Assembly (NCBI GenBank): GCA_035690425.1
Contig: DASSKO010000082.1
Location: 1-16,248, forward strand
From: DASSKO01 sp035690425
GTDB lineage: Bacteria; Actinomycetota; Actinomycetes; Propionibacteriales; Nocardioidaceae
Direction: 5' to 3'
Length of the DNA stretch: 16,248 bases
The number at the start of each line of letters is the position of its first letter. Positions within the stretch are counted from its first letter, which is position 1. Below the pieces are notes generated by a model that had not been told where the DNA came from, ran no database searches, and worked only from the letters and a program-made list of their open reading frames with translations. A program made the position numbers and the translations under genes. Shown here piece by piece: positions 5,615-12,512 of the stretch.

Positions 5615-6130
5615 ATGCATAGGTACGGCAGTGTCTGTCGGGTGTTGGCAGCGATCACGTTGCCCATCGCGGCGCTGGCCTGCATCGCGTACGGCGGGTG
5701 GACCGTGACCGCGCGGCGGGCGATCTTCGCCGAGCTCGCCGACGGCCAGGCGGTGTCGCTCGACGCCGCGCAGGAGTCGGACCGGCTGCACGGCGTGCTG
5801 TTGTGGACTGCCCTGGCAGCGCTCGCGGTCTCCGCCGTGCTGTGGTTGCTCGCGCACCTGCTACGGCGCAAGCCGTTGGGCATCGTCGGCTTCACCGCGA
5901 TGGCGCTGTGGGTGATCGGTCTGCTCACCGCTCTCGGCGGCGCCTACGTGACCTCGCTGGTCGACGGTGATGTCGCCGCGGCCGGCACCGGCGCCGTCGG
6001 GTTCGTGATCATGGGCATCGGGATCCTGCTCGTGGCGGTCGGAGCGATCGCTGCCGTGATCGCACTGTTCGCCAGGCCGGCCCGGCCGGAAACGCCGGTC
6101 GCGGGCTTCGCGGGATGGCGTCCCTCCTAG
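5615..6130 (+). CDS. Four-helix integral membrane protein of unknown function (171 aa)
   Basis: I do not recognise the family. Four hydrophobic segments can be read: about 10-30 (LAAITLPIAALACIAYGGW), 60-83 (LLWTALAALAVSAVLWLLAHLL), 88-110 (LGIVGFTAMALWVIGLLTAL) and 125-150 (VGFVIMGIGILLVAVGAIAA). A polar extracytoplasmic-type loop of about 30 residues joins the first two. RR and RRK pairs after helices 1 and 2 give a positive-inside signal. The tail is short, with ARPARPETP. No catalytic or transport motif is visible. The ATG at 5615 follows AGAGG at suitable spacing. The stop is 24 nt before the phosphodiesterase gene on the same strand, so the two may be co-transcribed. A membrane partner for lipid turnover is possible but is only a guess from position. 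Confidence 0.8.
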   Translation: MHRYGSVCRVLAAITLPIAALACIAYGGWTVTARRAIFAELADGQAVSLDAAQESDRLHGVLLWTALAALAVSAVLWLLAHLLRRKPLGIVGFTAMALWVIGLLTALGGAYVTSLVDGDVAAAGTGAVGFVIMGIGILLVAVGAIAAVIALFARPARPETPVAGFAGWRPS

Positions 6131-6154
6131 CCACGACGTGCCACGATAGCGACT

Positions 6155-6973
6155 GTGCCGCCACGGACACCTCCGCCGAAGATCGTCGCCCACCGGGGCG
6201 CGAGCGAGATGTCGGCAGAGCACACGCTGGGTGCCTACCGCCGTGCGCTGGCCGACGGCGCCGACGGGCTGGAGTGCGACGTGCGGCTGACCCGCGACGG
6301 GCACCTGGTCTGTGTGCACGACCGGCGGCTGGACCGGACCTCCACCGGCCACGGTGTGGTCTCGACCAAGCGGCTCGCCGAGCTCGACGCGCTGGACTGG
6401 GGAAGCTGGAAGCACCCGTGGAGCGACCTCGACGACGAGCTCGAGGAGACCGACCCCGACGACCGGCGGCTGGTCACGCTGCGCCAGCTGCTGGAGCTGG
6501 TGCGCGAGTGGGACCGACCGGTCGAGCTGGCGATCGAGACCAAGCACCCGACCCGCTACTCCGGTCTGGTCGAGCACTATCTCGTCGACCTGCTGCACCG
6601 GTTCGGCTGGACCCGCCTGGCGCGGGACGGGACCGGCCGGCTGCCGGTCCGGGTGATGAGCTTCTCGCGGATGAGTGTCCGGCGGGTGCAGAAGCTCGCT
6701 CCGAAGGTCCCGGTCGTGACGCTGGTCGACGAGCGCATTCCGTTGGCTATGCGGGGCGGGGAGCTGCCCCGCGGCGTCCGCATCGTCGGGCCGTCGATCG
6801 ACCTGGTGCGCAGTCACCCCGACTGGGTCGCGGCGGTGCGCCGACGGGGCAGCGCGGTGCACGTGTGGACCGTCAACAGTCCCGCGGACGTCGAGCTGTG
6901 TGCCGATCTCGGGGTCGATGCCATCATCACCGACCGGCCGAGGGCGGCGCGGGATCAGTTGCACGCGCGCTGA
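6155..6973 (+). CDS. Glycerophosphodiester phosphodiesterase family protein (272 aa)
   Basis: Hydrolyses glycerophosphodiesters from phospholipid turnover to glycerol-3-phosphate and an alcohol, using a divalent metal in a TIM barrel. Residues 9-14 read KIVAHRG with the catalytic His13 and Arg14; GLECDVRLTRDG gives Glu40 and Asp42; LVCVHDRRLDRTSTG gives the second catalytic His55 and Asp56. AIETK (Glu128) is the next metal-site strand. The C-terminal barrel shows VHVWTVN and DAIITDRP, as in GDPD proteins. No signal peptide is present, so it should be cytoplasmic. An acidic insert with several Asp/Glu (about 90-103) lies after the GDPD subdomain. The GTG at 6155 is chosen because it starts just before the first strand. 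The next gene begins 103 nt downstream behind its own signals. Confidence 0.93.
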   Translation: MPPRTPPPKIVAHRGASEMSAEHTLGAYRRALADGADGLECDVRLTRDGHLVCVHDRRLDRTSTGHGVVSTKRLAELDALDWGSWKHPWSDLDDELEETDPDDRRLVTLRQLLELVREWDRPVELAIETKHPTRYSGLVEHYLVDLLHRFGWTRLARDGTGRLPVRVMSFSRMSVRRVQKLAPKVPVVTLVDERIPLAMRGGELPRGVRIVGPSIDLVRSHPDWVAAVRRRGSAVHVWTVNSPADVELCADLGVDAIITDRPRAARDQLHAR

Positions 6974-7008
6974 GCAGCGGCAGCGGGGGAGCTGTCGTCC
7001 GGCACCTG

Positions 7009-7033
7009 GTTTTGGGTCAAGTCACGCGGGCAT
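7009..7033 (+). promoter_or_regulatory. Candidate SigB/SigF-type promoter before the HATPase gene
   Basis: GTTT at 7009-7012 is followed after 15 nt by GGGCAT at 7028-7033. Stress sigma factors of the SigB/SigF group use GTTT, a 14-16 nt spacer and GGGTAT-like sequence, so this is one base off the -10. It would start transcripts near 7040, about 37 nt before the gene. This is a visual match only. Confidence 0.3.
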
Positions 7034-7076
7034 CCTGCCGAGAAGAAGGTGTATCCGAGGAGAGCGGGAAAGGCTC

Positions 7077-7487
7077 GTGCCTGCTGTGCAGCACCGCGAC
7101 AACTCTGTCGTCGTGACGCTGCCGTTTCGTGCCTCCAGCGTGCGAAGCGTGCGTACACGACTCACCGGCGACCTGAGCCGTGCCCGGGTGCCCGAGCAGT
7201 CGCTCGAGGACGCCCGGATGGTGCTGTCCGAGCTGGTGGGCAACGCAGTGCGCCATGCCCAGCCGCTGGACTCCGGGCGGCTGCTGGTGACCTGGTCGGT
7301 CGAGCGCGACGCGGTCGTCGTCTCGGTGACCGATGGCGGGTCGGCCTCAGCGCCGCGGGTGGCGCACTCCGCCGACGATGCGGTCGGAGGGCGTGGCATG
7401 GCCATCGTCGAGTCGCTGGCCCGCCGCTGGTTCGTGCGCAGAGGCGCCGAGTCCTCGACGGTGACAGCCGAGATTTCGCTGCGCTGA
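7077..7487 (+). CDS. Stand-alone HATPase domain, anti-sigma/RsbW-like regulator (136 aa)
   Basis: The GHKL ATPase fold used by RsbW/SpoIIAB-type anti-sigma factors, which are serine kinases of anti-anti-sigma proteins. Here it stands alone, as in the many such proteins of actinomycetes. The N box is VLSELVGNAVRHA, with Glu52 and Asn56 for magnesium-ATP. The G1 box is VTDGG (85-88). The G2 box is GGRGMAIVESLA (104-115). The N-terminal SVRSVRTRL helix is typical. The GTG at 7077 lies behind a purine-rich AGGAGAGCGGGAAAGG tract, which gives a ribosome binding site. No sigma factor, anti-anti-sigma gene or PP2C phosphatase is adjacent, so its partner is unknown. The upstream SigB/SigF-like promoter hints at a place in a general-stress circuit; this is inference. 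Confidence 0.88.
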   Translation: MPAVQHRDNSVVVTLPFRASSVRSVRTRLTGDLSRARVPEQSLEDARMVLSELVGNAVRHAQPLDSGRLLVTWSVERDAVVVSVTDGGSASAPRVAHSADDAVGGRGMAIVESLARRWFVRRGAESSTVTAEISLR

Positions 7488-7519
7488 TCGCTCACCGCGT
7501 GGGGCGCTCGGGTCCGCAG

Positions 7520-7525
7520 TAGGGT
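7520..7525 (+). promoter_or_regulatory. Candidate -10 box for the DUF5926 gene
   Basis: TAGGGT fits TAnnnT and would give a leader of about 50 nt before the ATG at 7583. A GAAGGGA tract at 7567-7573 can act as the ribosome binding site, so this gene is probably not leaderless. Confidence 0.35.
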
Positions 7526-7582
7526 TCCACGGCACAACGCCGAACTCGGCAAGCCTCCGACTCCACGAAGGGACCACGCGGA

Positions 7583-8521
7583 ATGGGAAAGCGCGCGCGC
7601 ACGAAGACCAGGGCAACGGCCGCCGAGGCACCGCCCGCAGGGGCGGTCGGCCCACGCCAGCCCTGCCCGTGCGGGTCGGGTCGGCGTTACAAGGCCTGCC
7701 ACGGCGGGGAGGGCACGGTGCCGTTCGTGGCCCGCACCTTCGCGGGCCTGCCCGGGGAGTGTGACTGGGTTGCGCTGCGCGAGTTCGTGCCCGCCGCCAC
7801 CGCCCCGCTGACCGTCTCCGGGACCGAGCGCGACGTGCTGCTGTGCAGCCTGCTGCCGATGGCCTACCCGGCGATGGTGCGTCCCGACGGCTCGGTCCGG
7901 ATCGGTCTGCAGGTGCAGCACAGCTCCGGCGACGTCAGCCGCGACATCGCCTACGCGCTGGAGCAGGCGCTGCGGTCCGAGCCCGGTGACACGGTTTCGG
8001 TGGGTTCGCTGCCCAGGCCCGGCAACCGGCTGCAGGACCTCGTCGACCAGGGTTCGCTCGAGGTCACCGTGCACGACGGCTTCCACTTCTGGGTCGACGA
8101 CGTCGACGACCCCAACGGCCAGGTGGCGGCGTCGCTGGAGCAGGCTGACGCGGCCGCCGACCCGACGCGCCGGTTGACCTCGGTCGACGCGGCGTACTGG
8201 TGCGATGTCGGCACCAAGGAGCACCTGCGGTGGGTGATGCCGCATCCCGAGGACCAGCTGCTGTCGGCCCTGGCGCGACTGCACGTGCGGGGTGCCGACT
8301 CGCTGGGTGCCGGCACCCGCCTGGTCGGGTCCTTCCGGGCCCACGGATTGCTGGTGCCCGTGTGGGACCTCCCGGTCGGCACCGGGGCCGAGGCCCTCGA
8401 GGAGCCGGCGGCGGCGTTCGGTGTGCGGCTCGACGCCGCGCTGGCCGACGACGCGGCGCTGACCACGGAGGAGCGGGCGGCCCGCGCCGGGCTCGCCAAC
8501 CGGCAGCTCACGATCCGCTGA
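7583..8521 (+). CDS. DUF5926 family protein with N-terminal SEC-C zinc motif (312 aa)
   Basis: An actinobacterial family of unknown function. A basic N-terminus (MGKRARTKTRATAAE) leads to an SEC-C zinc-binding motif at 28-40, CPCGSGRRYKACH, with Cys28, Cys30, Cys39 and His40 as ligands. The same motif ends SecA, where it contacts SecB and ribosomes. The rest (about 45-312) is a conserved alpha/beta region rich in Asp and Glu, with FHFWVDDVDDPN (about 164-176) and LRWVMPHPEDQLLSALARLH (about 211-230). There is no signal peptide or membrane span. The start follows a GAAGGGA ribosome binding site. The gene stands alone on this strand, downstream of the HATPase gene. The assignment rests on the motif and my memory of the family; the biochemical role is unknown. 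Confidence 0.85.
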   Translation: MGKRARTKTRATAAEAPPAGAVGPRQPCPCGSGRRYKACHGGEGTVPFVARTFAGLPGECDWVALREFVPAATAPLTVSGTERDVLLCSLLPMAYPAMVRPDGSVRIGLQVQHSSGDVSRDIAYALEQALRSEPGDTVSVGSLPRPGNRLQDLVDQGSLEVTVHDGFHFWVDDVDDPNGQVAASLEQADAAADPTRRLTSVDAAYWCDVGTKEHLRWVMPHPEDQLLSALARLHVRGADSLGAGTRLVGSFRAHGLLVPVWDLPVGTGAEALEEPAAAFGVRLDAALADDAALTTEERAARAGLANRQLTIR

Positions 8522-8541
8522 GGCGATCCTTTACGCAGTGA

Positions 8542-8562
8542 CCCTGGTCATATTGACCGGGG
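8542..8562. terminator. Palindrome after the DUF5926 gene, terminator or operator
   Basis: CCCTGGTCA-tat-TGACCGGGG is a 9-bp inverted repeat with one wobble pair around a 3-nt centre, 20 nt after the DUF5926 stop. The position suits a terminator, but the tight centre and missing U tract also suit a dimeric operator. Confidence 0.45.
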
Positions 8563-8570
8563 CCAGGTTG

Positions 8571-8601
8571 TTGACATGTCTACGGCGGCGCTAGCATGTC
8601 A
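8571..8601 (+). promoter_or_regulatory. Inverted TGACATG/CATGTCA repeat overlapping promoter-like hexamers
   Basis: TTGACA (8571-8576) and TAGCAT (8592-8597) are 15 nt apart and look like a -35/-10 pair. TGACATG (8572-8578) is repeated inverted as CATGTCA (8595-8601), so a dimeric repressor would cover both hexamers. No convincing gene follows: the frame opening at 8596 soon runs antisense to arcA. It may be a relic promoter. Confidence 0.35.
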
Positions 8602-8612
8602 GACACGAGCTC

Positions 8613-8644
8613 GGTCGCTGGCGTATCCCCCGTCGCCAGCGATC
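8613..8644. terminator. Hairpin between convergent DUF5926 and arcA genes
   Basis: GGTCGCTGGCG (8613-8623) pairs with CGCCAGCGATC (8634-8644): an 11-bp stem with one wobble and a 10-nt loop. It lies 22 nt after the arcA stop on the minus strand. There is no U tract, as is common for actinobacterial hairpin terminators, so it may end the larB-arcA transcript. Confidence 0.55.
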
Positions 8645-8665
8645 GAGCTTCTCCAATTCTGCGGC

Positions 8666-9973
8666 TCAGCTGCGGCTCGGCAGCGGCTCGCGGGCGACCG
8701 GGCAGGACATGCAGCGCGGCCCACCTCGACCGGACCCGAGCTCGGATCCCGCGATCGCCACGACCTCGATGCCGTTGTCCTCGAGCCGGGCGTTGGTCTC
8801 CTGGTTGCGCTCATAGGCGACGGCGACCCGCGGCGCGATGGCCAGCGTGTTGTTGCCGTCGTCCCACTGCTCGCGCTCGGCCGTCACCGGGTCGAGCCCG
8901 GTGTCGATCTGGCGCAGGGTGTCGATGCCCATCGCCTTGGCCGCGGCCACCAGAAACGGCTCGGAGCCGGCCACGCGCAGCCGCAGGCCCGCGGCGGTGC
9001 CGTCGCCGGTGTCGGCCATCGTCACCGCGTGCGCGGACAGCGTGTCGGCGACGTTGGGATACATCACGATCGCGTCGACGTCGACCATCGTGCACACCGT
9101 GTCCAGGTGCATGGTGGCGCGCTCCTGCGTGATCGGCACCGCCAGCACGGTGTGCGCCAGGCCCTCCGCGAAGGCCTTGCGGGCCAGCCGCTCGACACCG
9201 GCGGGCGTGGTGCGCTCGCCGACACCTACCGCGAGCACGCCCGGCGCCATCAGCAGCACGTCGCCGCCCTCGACGTGCTCGAGCTGCCAGCTGTAGGCAC
9301 GTCGTGTCCCTGCGAAGCGCGGGTGGTGGGTATAGATCAGGTCGGTGAGCTGGGACTCCCGCTCCCGGGCGGGCATGGCCAGGCTGGTGACGGCCACGTG
9401 GTCGCCGATCCACACGCTGGAGTCGCGGGTGAAGAGCAGGTTGGGCAGCGGGTTGATCAAGAAGTCGTCGTGCGCCAGCAGGCTGGTGACCAGGCCGTGC
9501 CCGCCGCGCACCTCGTCGTTGCGCAGGCCGGCGGTGAGCAGCTCCGCCAGCCGGGCCGGCTCCAGCTCGGCCAGGGCCTGCTGCAGGTAGCCGCGCAGGG
9601 TGTCGCCGAGATGCAGCCCCTGGGTCACCTCGGCGATCGCGGTGGCACGCGCCTCGGCGTGCTCGAGGGTCTGCTCGAGCAGCTCGACCACGTAGAGCAC
9701 CTCCACGCTGCGGTCGCGCAGGGCCTGGGCGAAGGCGTCGTGCTCCTGCTGCGCCCGGCCGATCCAGGGGATGCCGTCGAACAGCAAGGTGTCGTTGTTG
9801 CGCGGGGTGAGCCGCTTCAGCTCCGGGCCGGGCCGATGCAGCAGGACGGTGCGCAGGCGCCCGACCTCGCTGTCGGCGCCCATCCGGCCGGCCGGCGAGA
9901 AGCTTGCAGCAGCGCTCTCGGCCGGGCTACCCACGACCGAGCCGCCCTCCGCCGTCGTGCCGTCCGTCGTCAT
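8666..9973 (-). CDS. arcA: Arginine deiminase (435 aa)
   Basis: Converts L-arginine to citrulline and ammonia, the first step of the arginine deiminase pathway. It is cytoplasmic. Landmarks in order: SEVGRLRTVLLHRPGPELKR (35-54), LPNLLFTRDSS with Asp184, EHVEGGD with Glu235 and Asp238, MHLDTVCTMVD with His289 and Asp291, a VTAEREQWDDGNNTL block, and the C-terminal GRGGPRCMSCPV with the nucleophile Cys421. The residue before this Cys is Arg, where P. aeruginosa ArcA has His. The first 30 residues are low-complexity and precede the family start; an internal ATG at 9883 (residue 31) is an alternative start, but neither site has a good ribosome binding site. No arcB, arcC or arcD is in the window. 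It follows the GDT1-type gene by 13 nt and is likely in the lar operon transcript. Confidence 0.96.
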   Translation of the reverse strand: MTTDGTTAEGGSVVGSPAESAAASFSPAGRMGADSEVGRLRTVLLHRPGPELKRLTPRNNDTLLFDGIPWIGRAQQEHDAFAQALRDRSVEVLYVVELLEQTLEHAEARATAIAEVTQGLHLGDTLRGYLQQALAELEPARLAELLTAGLRNDEVRGGHGLVTSLLAHDDFLINPLPNLLFTRDSSVWIGDHVAVTSLAMPARERESQLTDLIYTHHPRFAGTRRAYSWQLEHVEGGDVLLMAPGVLAVGVGERTTPAGVERLARKAFAEGLAHTVLAVPITQERATMHLDTVCTMVDVDAIVMYPNVADTLSAHAVTMADTGDGTAAGLRLRVAGSEPFLVAAAKAMGIDTLRQIDTGLDPVTAEREQWDDGNNTLAIAPRVAVAYERNQETNARLEDNGIEVVAIAGSELGSGRGGPRCMSCPVAREPLPSRS

Positions 9974-9986
9974 ACCCGCAGCGTAG

Positions 9987-10610
9987 TCAGAGCCGGATCA
10001 GCTCGACCAGCGAGAGCACGGCGAACAGCGCGCACACCGACGCGCCGATGTAGTGCAGCACCGACAGCCTGAGGTAGCGCAGCAGCACCCGGCCGACGAA
10101 CACCGCCAGCCCGGAGATCACCAGCAGGGCTGCCCAGGCGCCGATGAACACCGAGACGGTCTCTCCGGTGCGGGCCACCTGGCTGATCGTCAGCAGCTGG
10201 GACAGGTCGCCCCACTCCGCGGCGAACAGCACCAGGAACGACGCACCCGCGGCCCGCCACCCGGTGCGGGCGACGTCGGCCCTGCCGGCGTACTCGGTCT
10301 CCTGCTCGCGCTCCTCCTCGGCCGCGCCGGACGCGGTGCGCACCAGCACGATCGCGCCGATCGAGAAGATCGCCATCGTGATCGTGAGCAGCGCCCACTG
10401 CGGCAGCAGGGTGGCGAAGTGGCCGGCGGTCACGGCGACCACCGTCTGCACGAAGAACGCCGCACCCACCCCGAGCCACACCGGCCACGGCCGGTAGCGC
10501 GCGGCGAGCACCAGCGCCGCCACGAACGTCTTGTCGGGCAGCTCGACGGGCAGAATCAGGCCGAAGGTCTGGGCCACCACGGCCGGGTCGAGATCGATCG
10601 CGATCACCAT
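9987..10610 (-). CDS. TMEM165/GDT1 (UPF0016) family divalent-cation transporter (207 aa)
   Basis: Membrane transporter. Characterised relatives move Mn2+ or Ca2+, often in exchange for protons; bacterial members have been linked to manganese export. Six hydrophobic helices can be read (about 10-37, 42-62, 70-91, 120-147, 152-175, 181-205) in two halves joined by an acidic loop (EEEREQETE, about 98-106). Each half carries the family E-x-G-D motif in changed form: ELPDKT (23-28), with Pro for Gly, and EWGDLSQ (132-138). The ATG overlaps the end of larC by 7 nt, so translation is coupled, and arcA follows 13 nt later. This tie to nickel-cofactor genes raises the question whether it carries nickel or another metal; that is inference. 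Family call is strong, substrate unknown. Confidence 0.9.
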   Translation of the reverse strand: MVIAIDLDPAVVAQTFGLILPVELPDKTFVAALVLAARYRPWPVWLGVGAAFFVQTVVAVTAGHFATLLPQWALLTITMAIFSIGAIVLVRTASGAAEEEREQETEYAGRADVARTGWRAAGASFLVLFAAEWGDLSQLLTISQVARTGETVSVFIGAWAALLVISGLAVFVGRVLLRYLRLSVLHYIGASVCALFAVLSLVELIRL

Positions 10611-11764
10611 AGCGCCCGTGCCTGCGCGATCGCGCGTGCCAGCGTCGACTTGACGGACTCGCCGGATGCGGCGGCCGCGAGAGCCACGTCCTCATACTCG
10701 GGCTGCGCGTTGACGACGGTGTCGCCGAGGACGGCGAGCTTGACCCGGACGGTCCTGCCCATGACCTCCACGGTCGTCTCCCGCCGCTGCAGGGCGTGCT
10801 TGCCGACGGCCTGTTCCCGCAGCCCGATCGTGGAGGTCTCGCGGAAGATCAGCTCGCGTACGGCGCTCGCGTGGTCGGCGCCGACCAGCACCGACAGCGT
10901 GTGCGCCGGTCGGCCCTTCTTCATCAGGATGGGGGTCAGCCAGGCGTCGCTCGCCCCGGCCGCCAGCAGCGCCGCGAGCACCGAGGGCCACAGTCGCGGG
11001 TCGAGGTCGTCGACGTTGGACTCCAGCAGCAGCGTCGCCACCGGGGTGTCGGTGCTCTCGCCGATGATCAGGCGTACGACGTTGGGGTGACCGGCGGGGT
11101 TGCGGCCGCCCGCACCGACCCCGACGGTGGTGACGGCCATGGCCGGCTGTGGGCCGAAGGCCTCGACCCACTCCGCCAGCAGCGCGGCGCCGGTCGGGGT
11201 GCACAGCTCCGCCTCGACCGGGCCGCCGTAGGACGGCACGCCCCGCAGCAGCGCGACGACGGCAGGAGGTGGCACCGGGAGGGATCCGTGCACGGTCTGC
11301 ACCCGCCCGCCCCCGACCGCCACCGGCGAGGCGTGCACCGCACCGAGGCCGAGGTGTGCCAGCCCGGCGCAGACCCCGACGACGTCGGCGATCGCGTCGA
11401 GCGCGCCCACCTCGTGGAAATGCACCTCGTCCGGGGCGCCGCCGTGCACCGCGGCCTCCGCGTCGGCGAGCCGGGCGAACGTGCCGATTGCACGGTCGCG
11501 GACCGCTGGGTCCAGGCGCGCTCCGTGCAGCAACGCCCGCACGTCACGCCAGGTGCGATGCGTGGTCGAGTCATCGACCACGACGTGCGCCCGGGTGGCG
11601 ACGAAGCCCGCGCGGCTGACCCGCTCGGGTTGCAGCCGCACCGGCTCGGGCGCGACCGCGTCGACGGCGGCACTGAGCACCTCGAGCGGCACGCCCGCGT
11701 CGAGCAGCGCGCCGAGCAGCATGTCGCCGGAGGCGCCGGAGCCGCAGTCCAGCCAGCCGATCAC
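10604..11764 (-). CDS. larC: Nickel-pincer cofactor biosynthesis protein LarC (386 aa)
   Basis: CTP-dependent nickel insertase (cyclometallase) that puts Ni into pyridinium-3,5-bisthiocarboxylate mononucleotide, the last step of the cofactor of lactate racemase and related LarA enzymes. Signatures: LDCGSGASGDMLLGALLDAG (5-24), the metal-binding-type HFHEVGALDAIADVVG (115-130), CTPTGAALL (188-196), NVDDLDPRLWP (250-260), MKKGRPAH (281-288), STIGLRE (311-317) and NAQPEYEDV (352-360). In Lactiplantibacillus plantarum LarC needs a ribosomal frameshift to join larC1 and larC2; here it is one unbroken frame of full length. The GTG start at 11764 shares GTGA with the larB stop (4-nt overlap), so the two are translationally coupled. 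The 3' end overlaps the transporter gene. No larE is in the window. Confidence 0.95.
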   Translation of the reverse strand: MIGWLDCGSGASGDMLLGALLDAGVPLEVLSAAVDAVAPEPVRLQPERVSRAGFVATRAHVVVDDSTTHRTWRDVRALLHGARLDPAVRDRAIGTFARLADAEAAVHGGAPDEVHFHEVGALDAIADVVGVCAGLAHLGLGAVHASPVAVGGGRVQTVHGSLPVPPPAVVALLRGVPSYGGPVEAELCTPTGAALLAEWVEAFGPQPAMAVTTVGVGAGGRNPAGHPNVVRLIIGESTDTPVATLLLESNVDDLDPRLWPSVLAALLAAGASDAWLTPILMKKGRPAHTLSVLVGADHASAVRELIFRETSTIGLREQAVGKHALQRRETTVEVMGRTVRVKLAVLGDTVVNAQPEYEDVALAAAASGESVKSTLARAIAQARALW

Positions 11765-12498
11765 GGGGCGCTGCTACGAGGTGGCTGCTGGGCCGCGGAC
11801 CGGTGCGCCGCGCGGGCAGACTGTCGGGCGACCCGGGCGGCGAACACGCCGGCGCCGTAGCCGTTGTCGATGTTGACCACGGTGACACCGGGCGCACAGG
11901 AGTTCAGCATCGCGAGCAGGGCGGCGACCCCGCCCAGCGAAGCGCCGTACCCGACGCTCGTCGGCACCGCCACCAACGGCACACCGGTGAGCCCGCCGAC
12001 CACGCTGGCCAGCGCACCCTCCATGCCGGCGACGACGATGAGGCAGTCGGCGGCGGCCAGCCGGTCGCGCACGCCGAGCACGCGGTGCAGGCCCGCGACA
12101 CCGACGTCGGGGATGACCTCGACCCCCGCGCCGTGCGCGGCGACCGTGACGGCGGACTCGGCGGCGACCGGAGCGTCGGAGGTCCCCGCCGAGACGATGG
12201 CCACCGTGCCGACCGGGCTCGGCAGCGGCCCGAGCGTCACGGTGGCCGCGACGTGGTCGACGTGCGCCTCCGGCAGCTCGATGCCGGTCAGGCTGCGGGC
12301 GTCGGCGTCCACCCTGGTGGCGAGCACGGCACGGTCGGGATGAGCCTCGTGCAGCGTGCGCAGCAGCGTGACCAGCTGCTCGGGTGTCTTGCCGGCGCCG
12401 TAGACCACCTCGGCGTCCCCCGTGCGCTGGGCGCGGTCGGTGTCGAGCCGAGCGAAGCCCAGGTCGTGGACACCCGGGTCGGGCGGGGTGGTGCTCAT
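11761..12498 (-). CDS. larB: Nickel-pincer cofactor biosynthesis protein LarB (245 aa)
   Basis: Carboxylates and hydrolyses nicotinic acid adenine dinucleotide to pyridinium-3,5-biscarboxylate mononucleotide, the first step of the nickel-pincer cofactor. The N-terminal part has LGFARLDTDR (13-22) and EVVYGAGKTPEQ (30-41). The C-terminal PurE-like half has VSAGTSDAPVAAES (102-115), DVGVAGLHR (131-139), VVAGMEGALASVVGGL (155-170), PTSVGYGAS (179-187) and NSCAPGVTVVNIDNGYGAG (199-217). Cys201 in NSCAPG is the likely active-site Cys, judged by position. The length is normal; only the last 20 or so residues are a poorly conserved tail. The ATG at 12498 is preceded by TACGCT (minus strand, 12507-12512) ending 8 nt away, so the transcript has almost no leader. 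It is the first gene of the larB-larC-gdt1-arcA run and is divergent from pheA. Confidence 0.95.
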   Translation of the reverse strand: MSTTPPDPGVHDLGFARLDTDRAQRTGDAEVVYGAGKTPEQLVTLLRTLHEAHPDRAVLATRVDADARSLTGIELPEAHVDHVAATVTLGPLPSPVGTVAIVSAGTSDAPVAAESAVTVAAHGAGVEVIPDVGVAGLHRVLGVRDRLAAADCLIVVAGMEGALASVVGGLTGVPLVAVPTSVGYGASLGGVAALLAMLNSCAPGVTVVNIDNGYGAGVFAARVARQSARAAHRSAAQQPPRSSAP

Positions 12499-12506
12499 GA
12501 CTCGTG

Positions 12507-12512
12507 AGCGTA
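12507..12512 (-). promoter_or_regulatory. -10 box for the larB operon
   Basis: On the minus strand TACGCT fits TAnnnT and ends 8 nt before the larB ATG. It implies a leaderless or near-leaderless operon mRNA. No nickel-operator-like palindrome is evident in 12499-12630. Confidence 0.45.

Noticed and set aside
8576..10072. Plus-strand frames at 8576-10072 and 8596-9132 starting in the gene-free gap
   Set aside because: After fewer than 30 codons they run antisense to arcA and lose any protein-like composition. A truncated small gene at 8596-8665 cannot be excluded, but nothing supports it.
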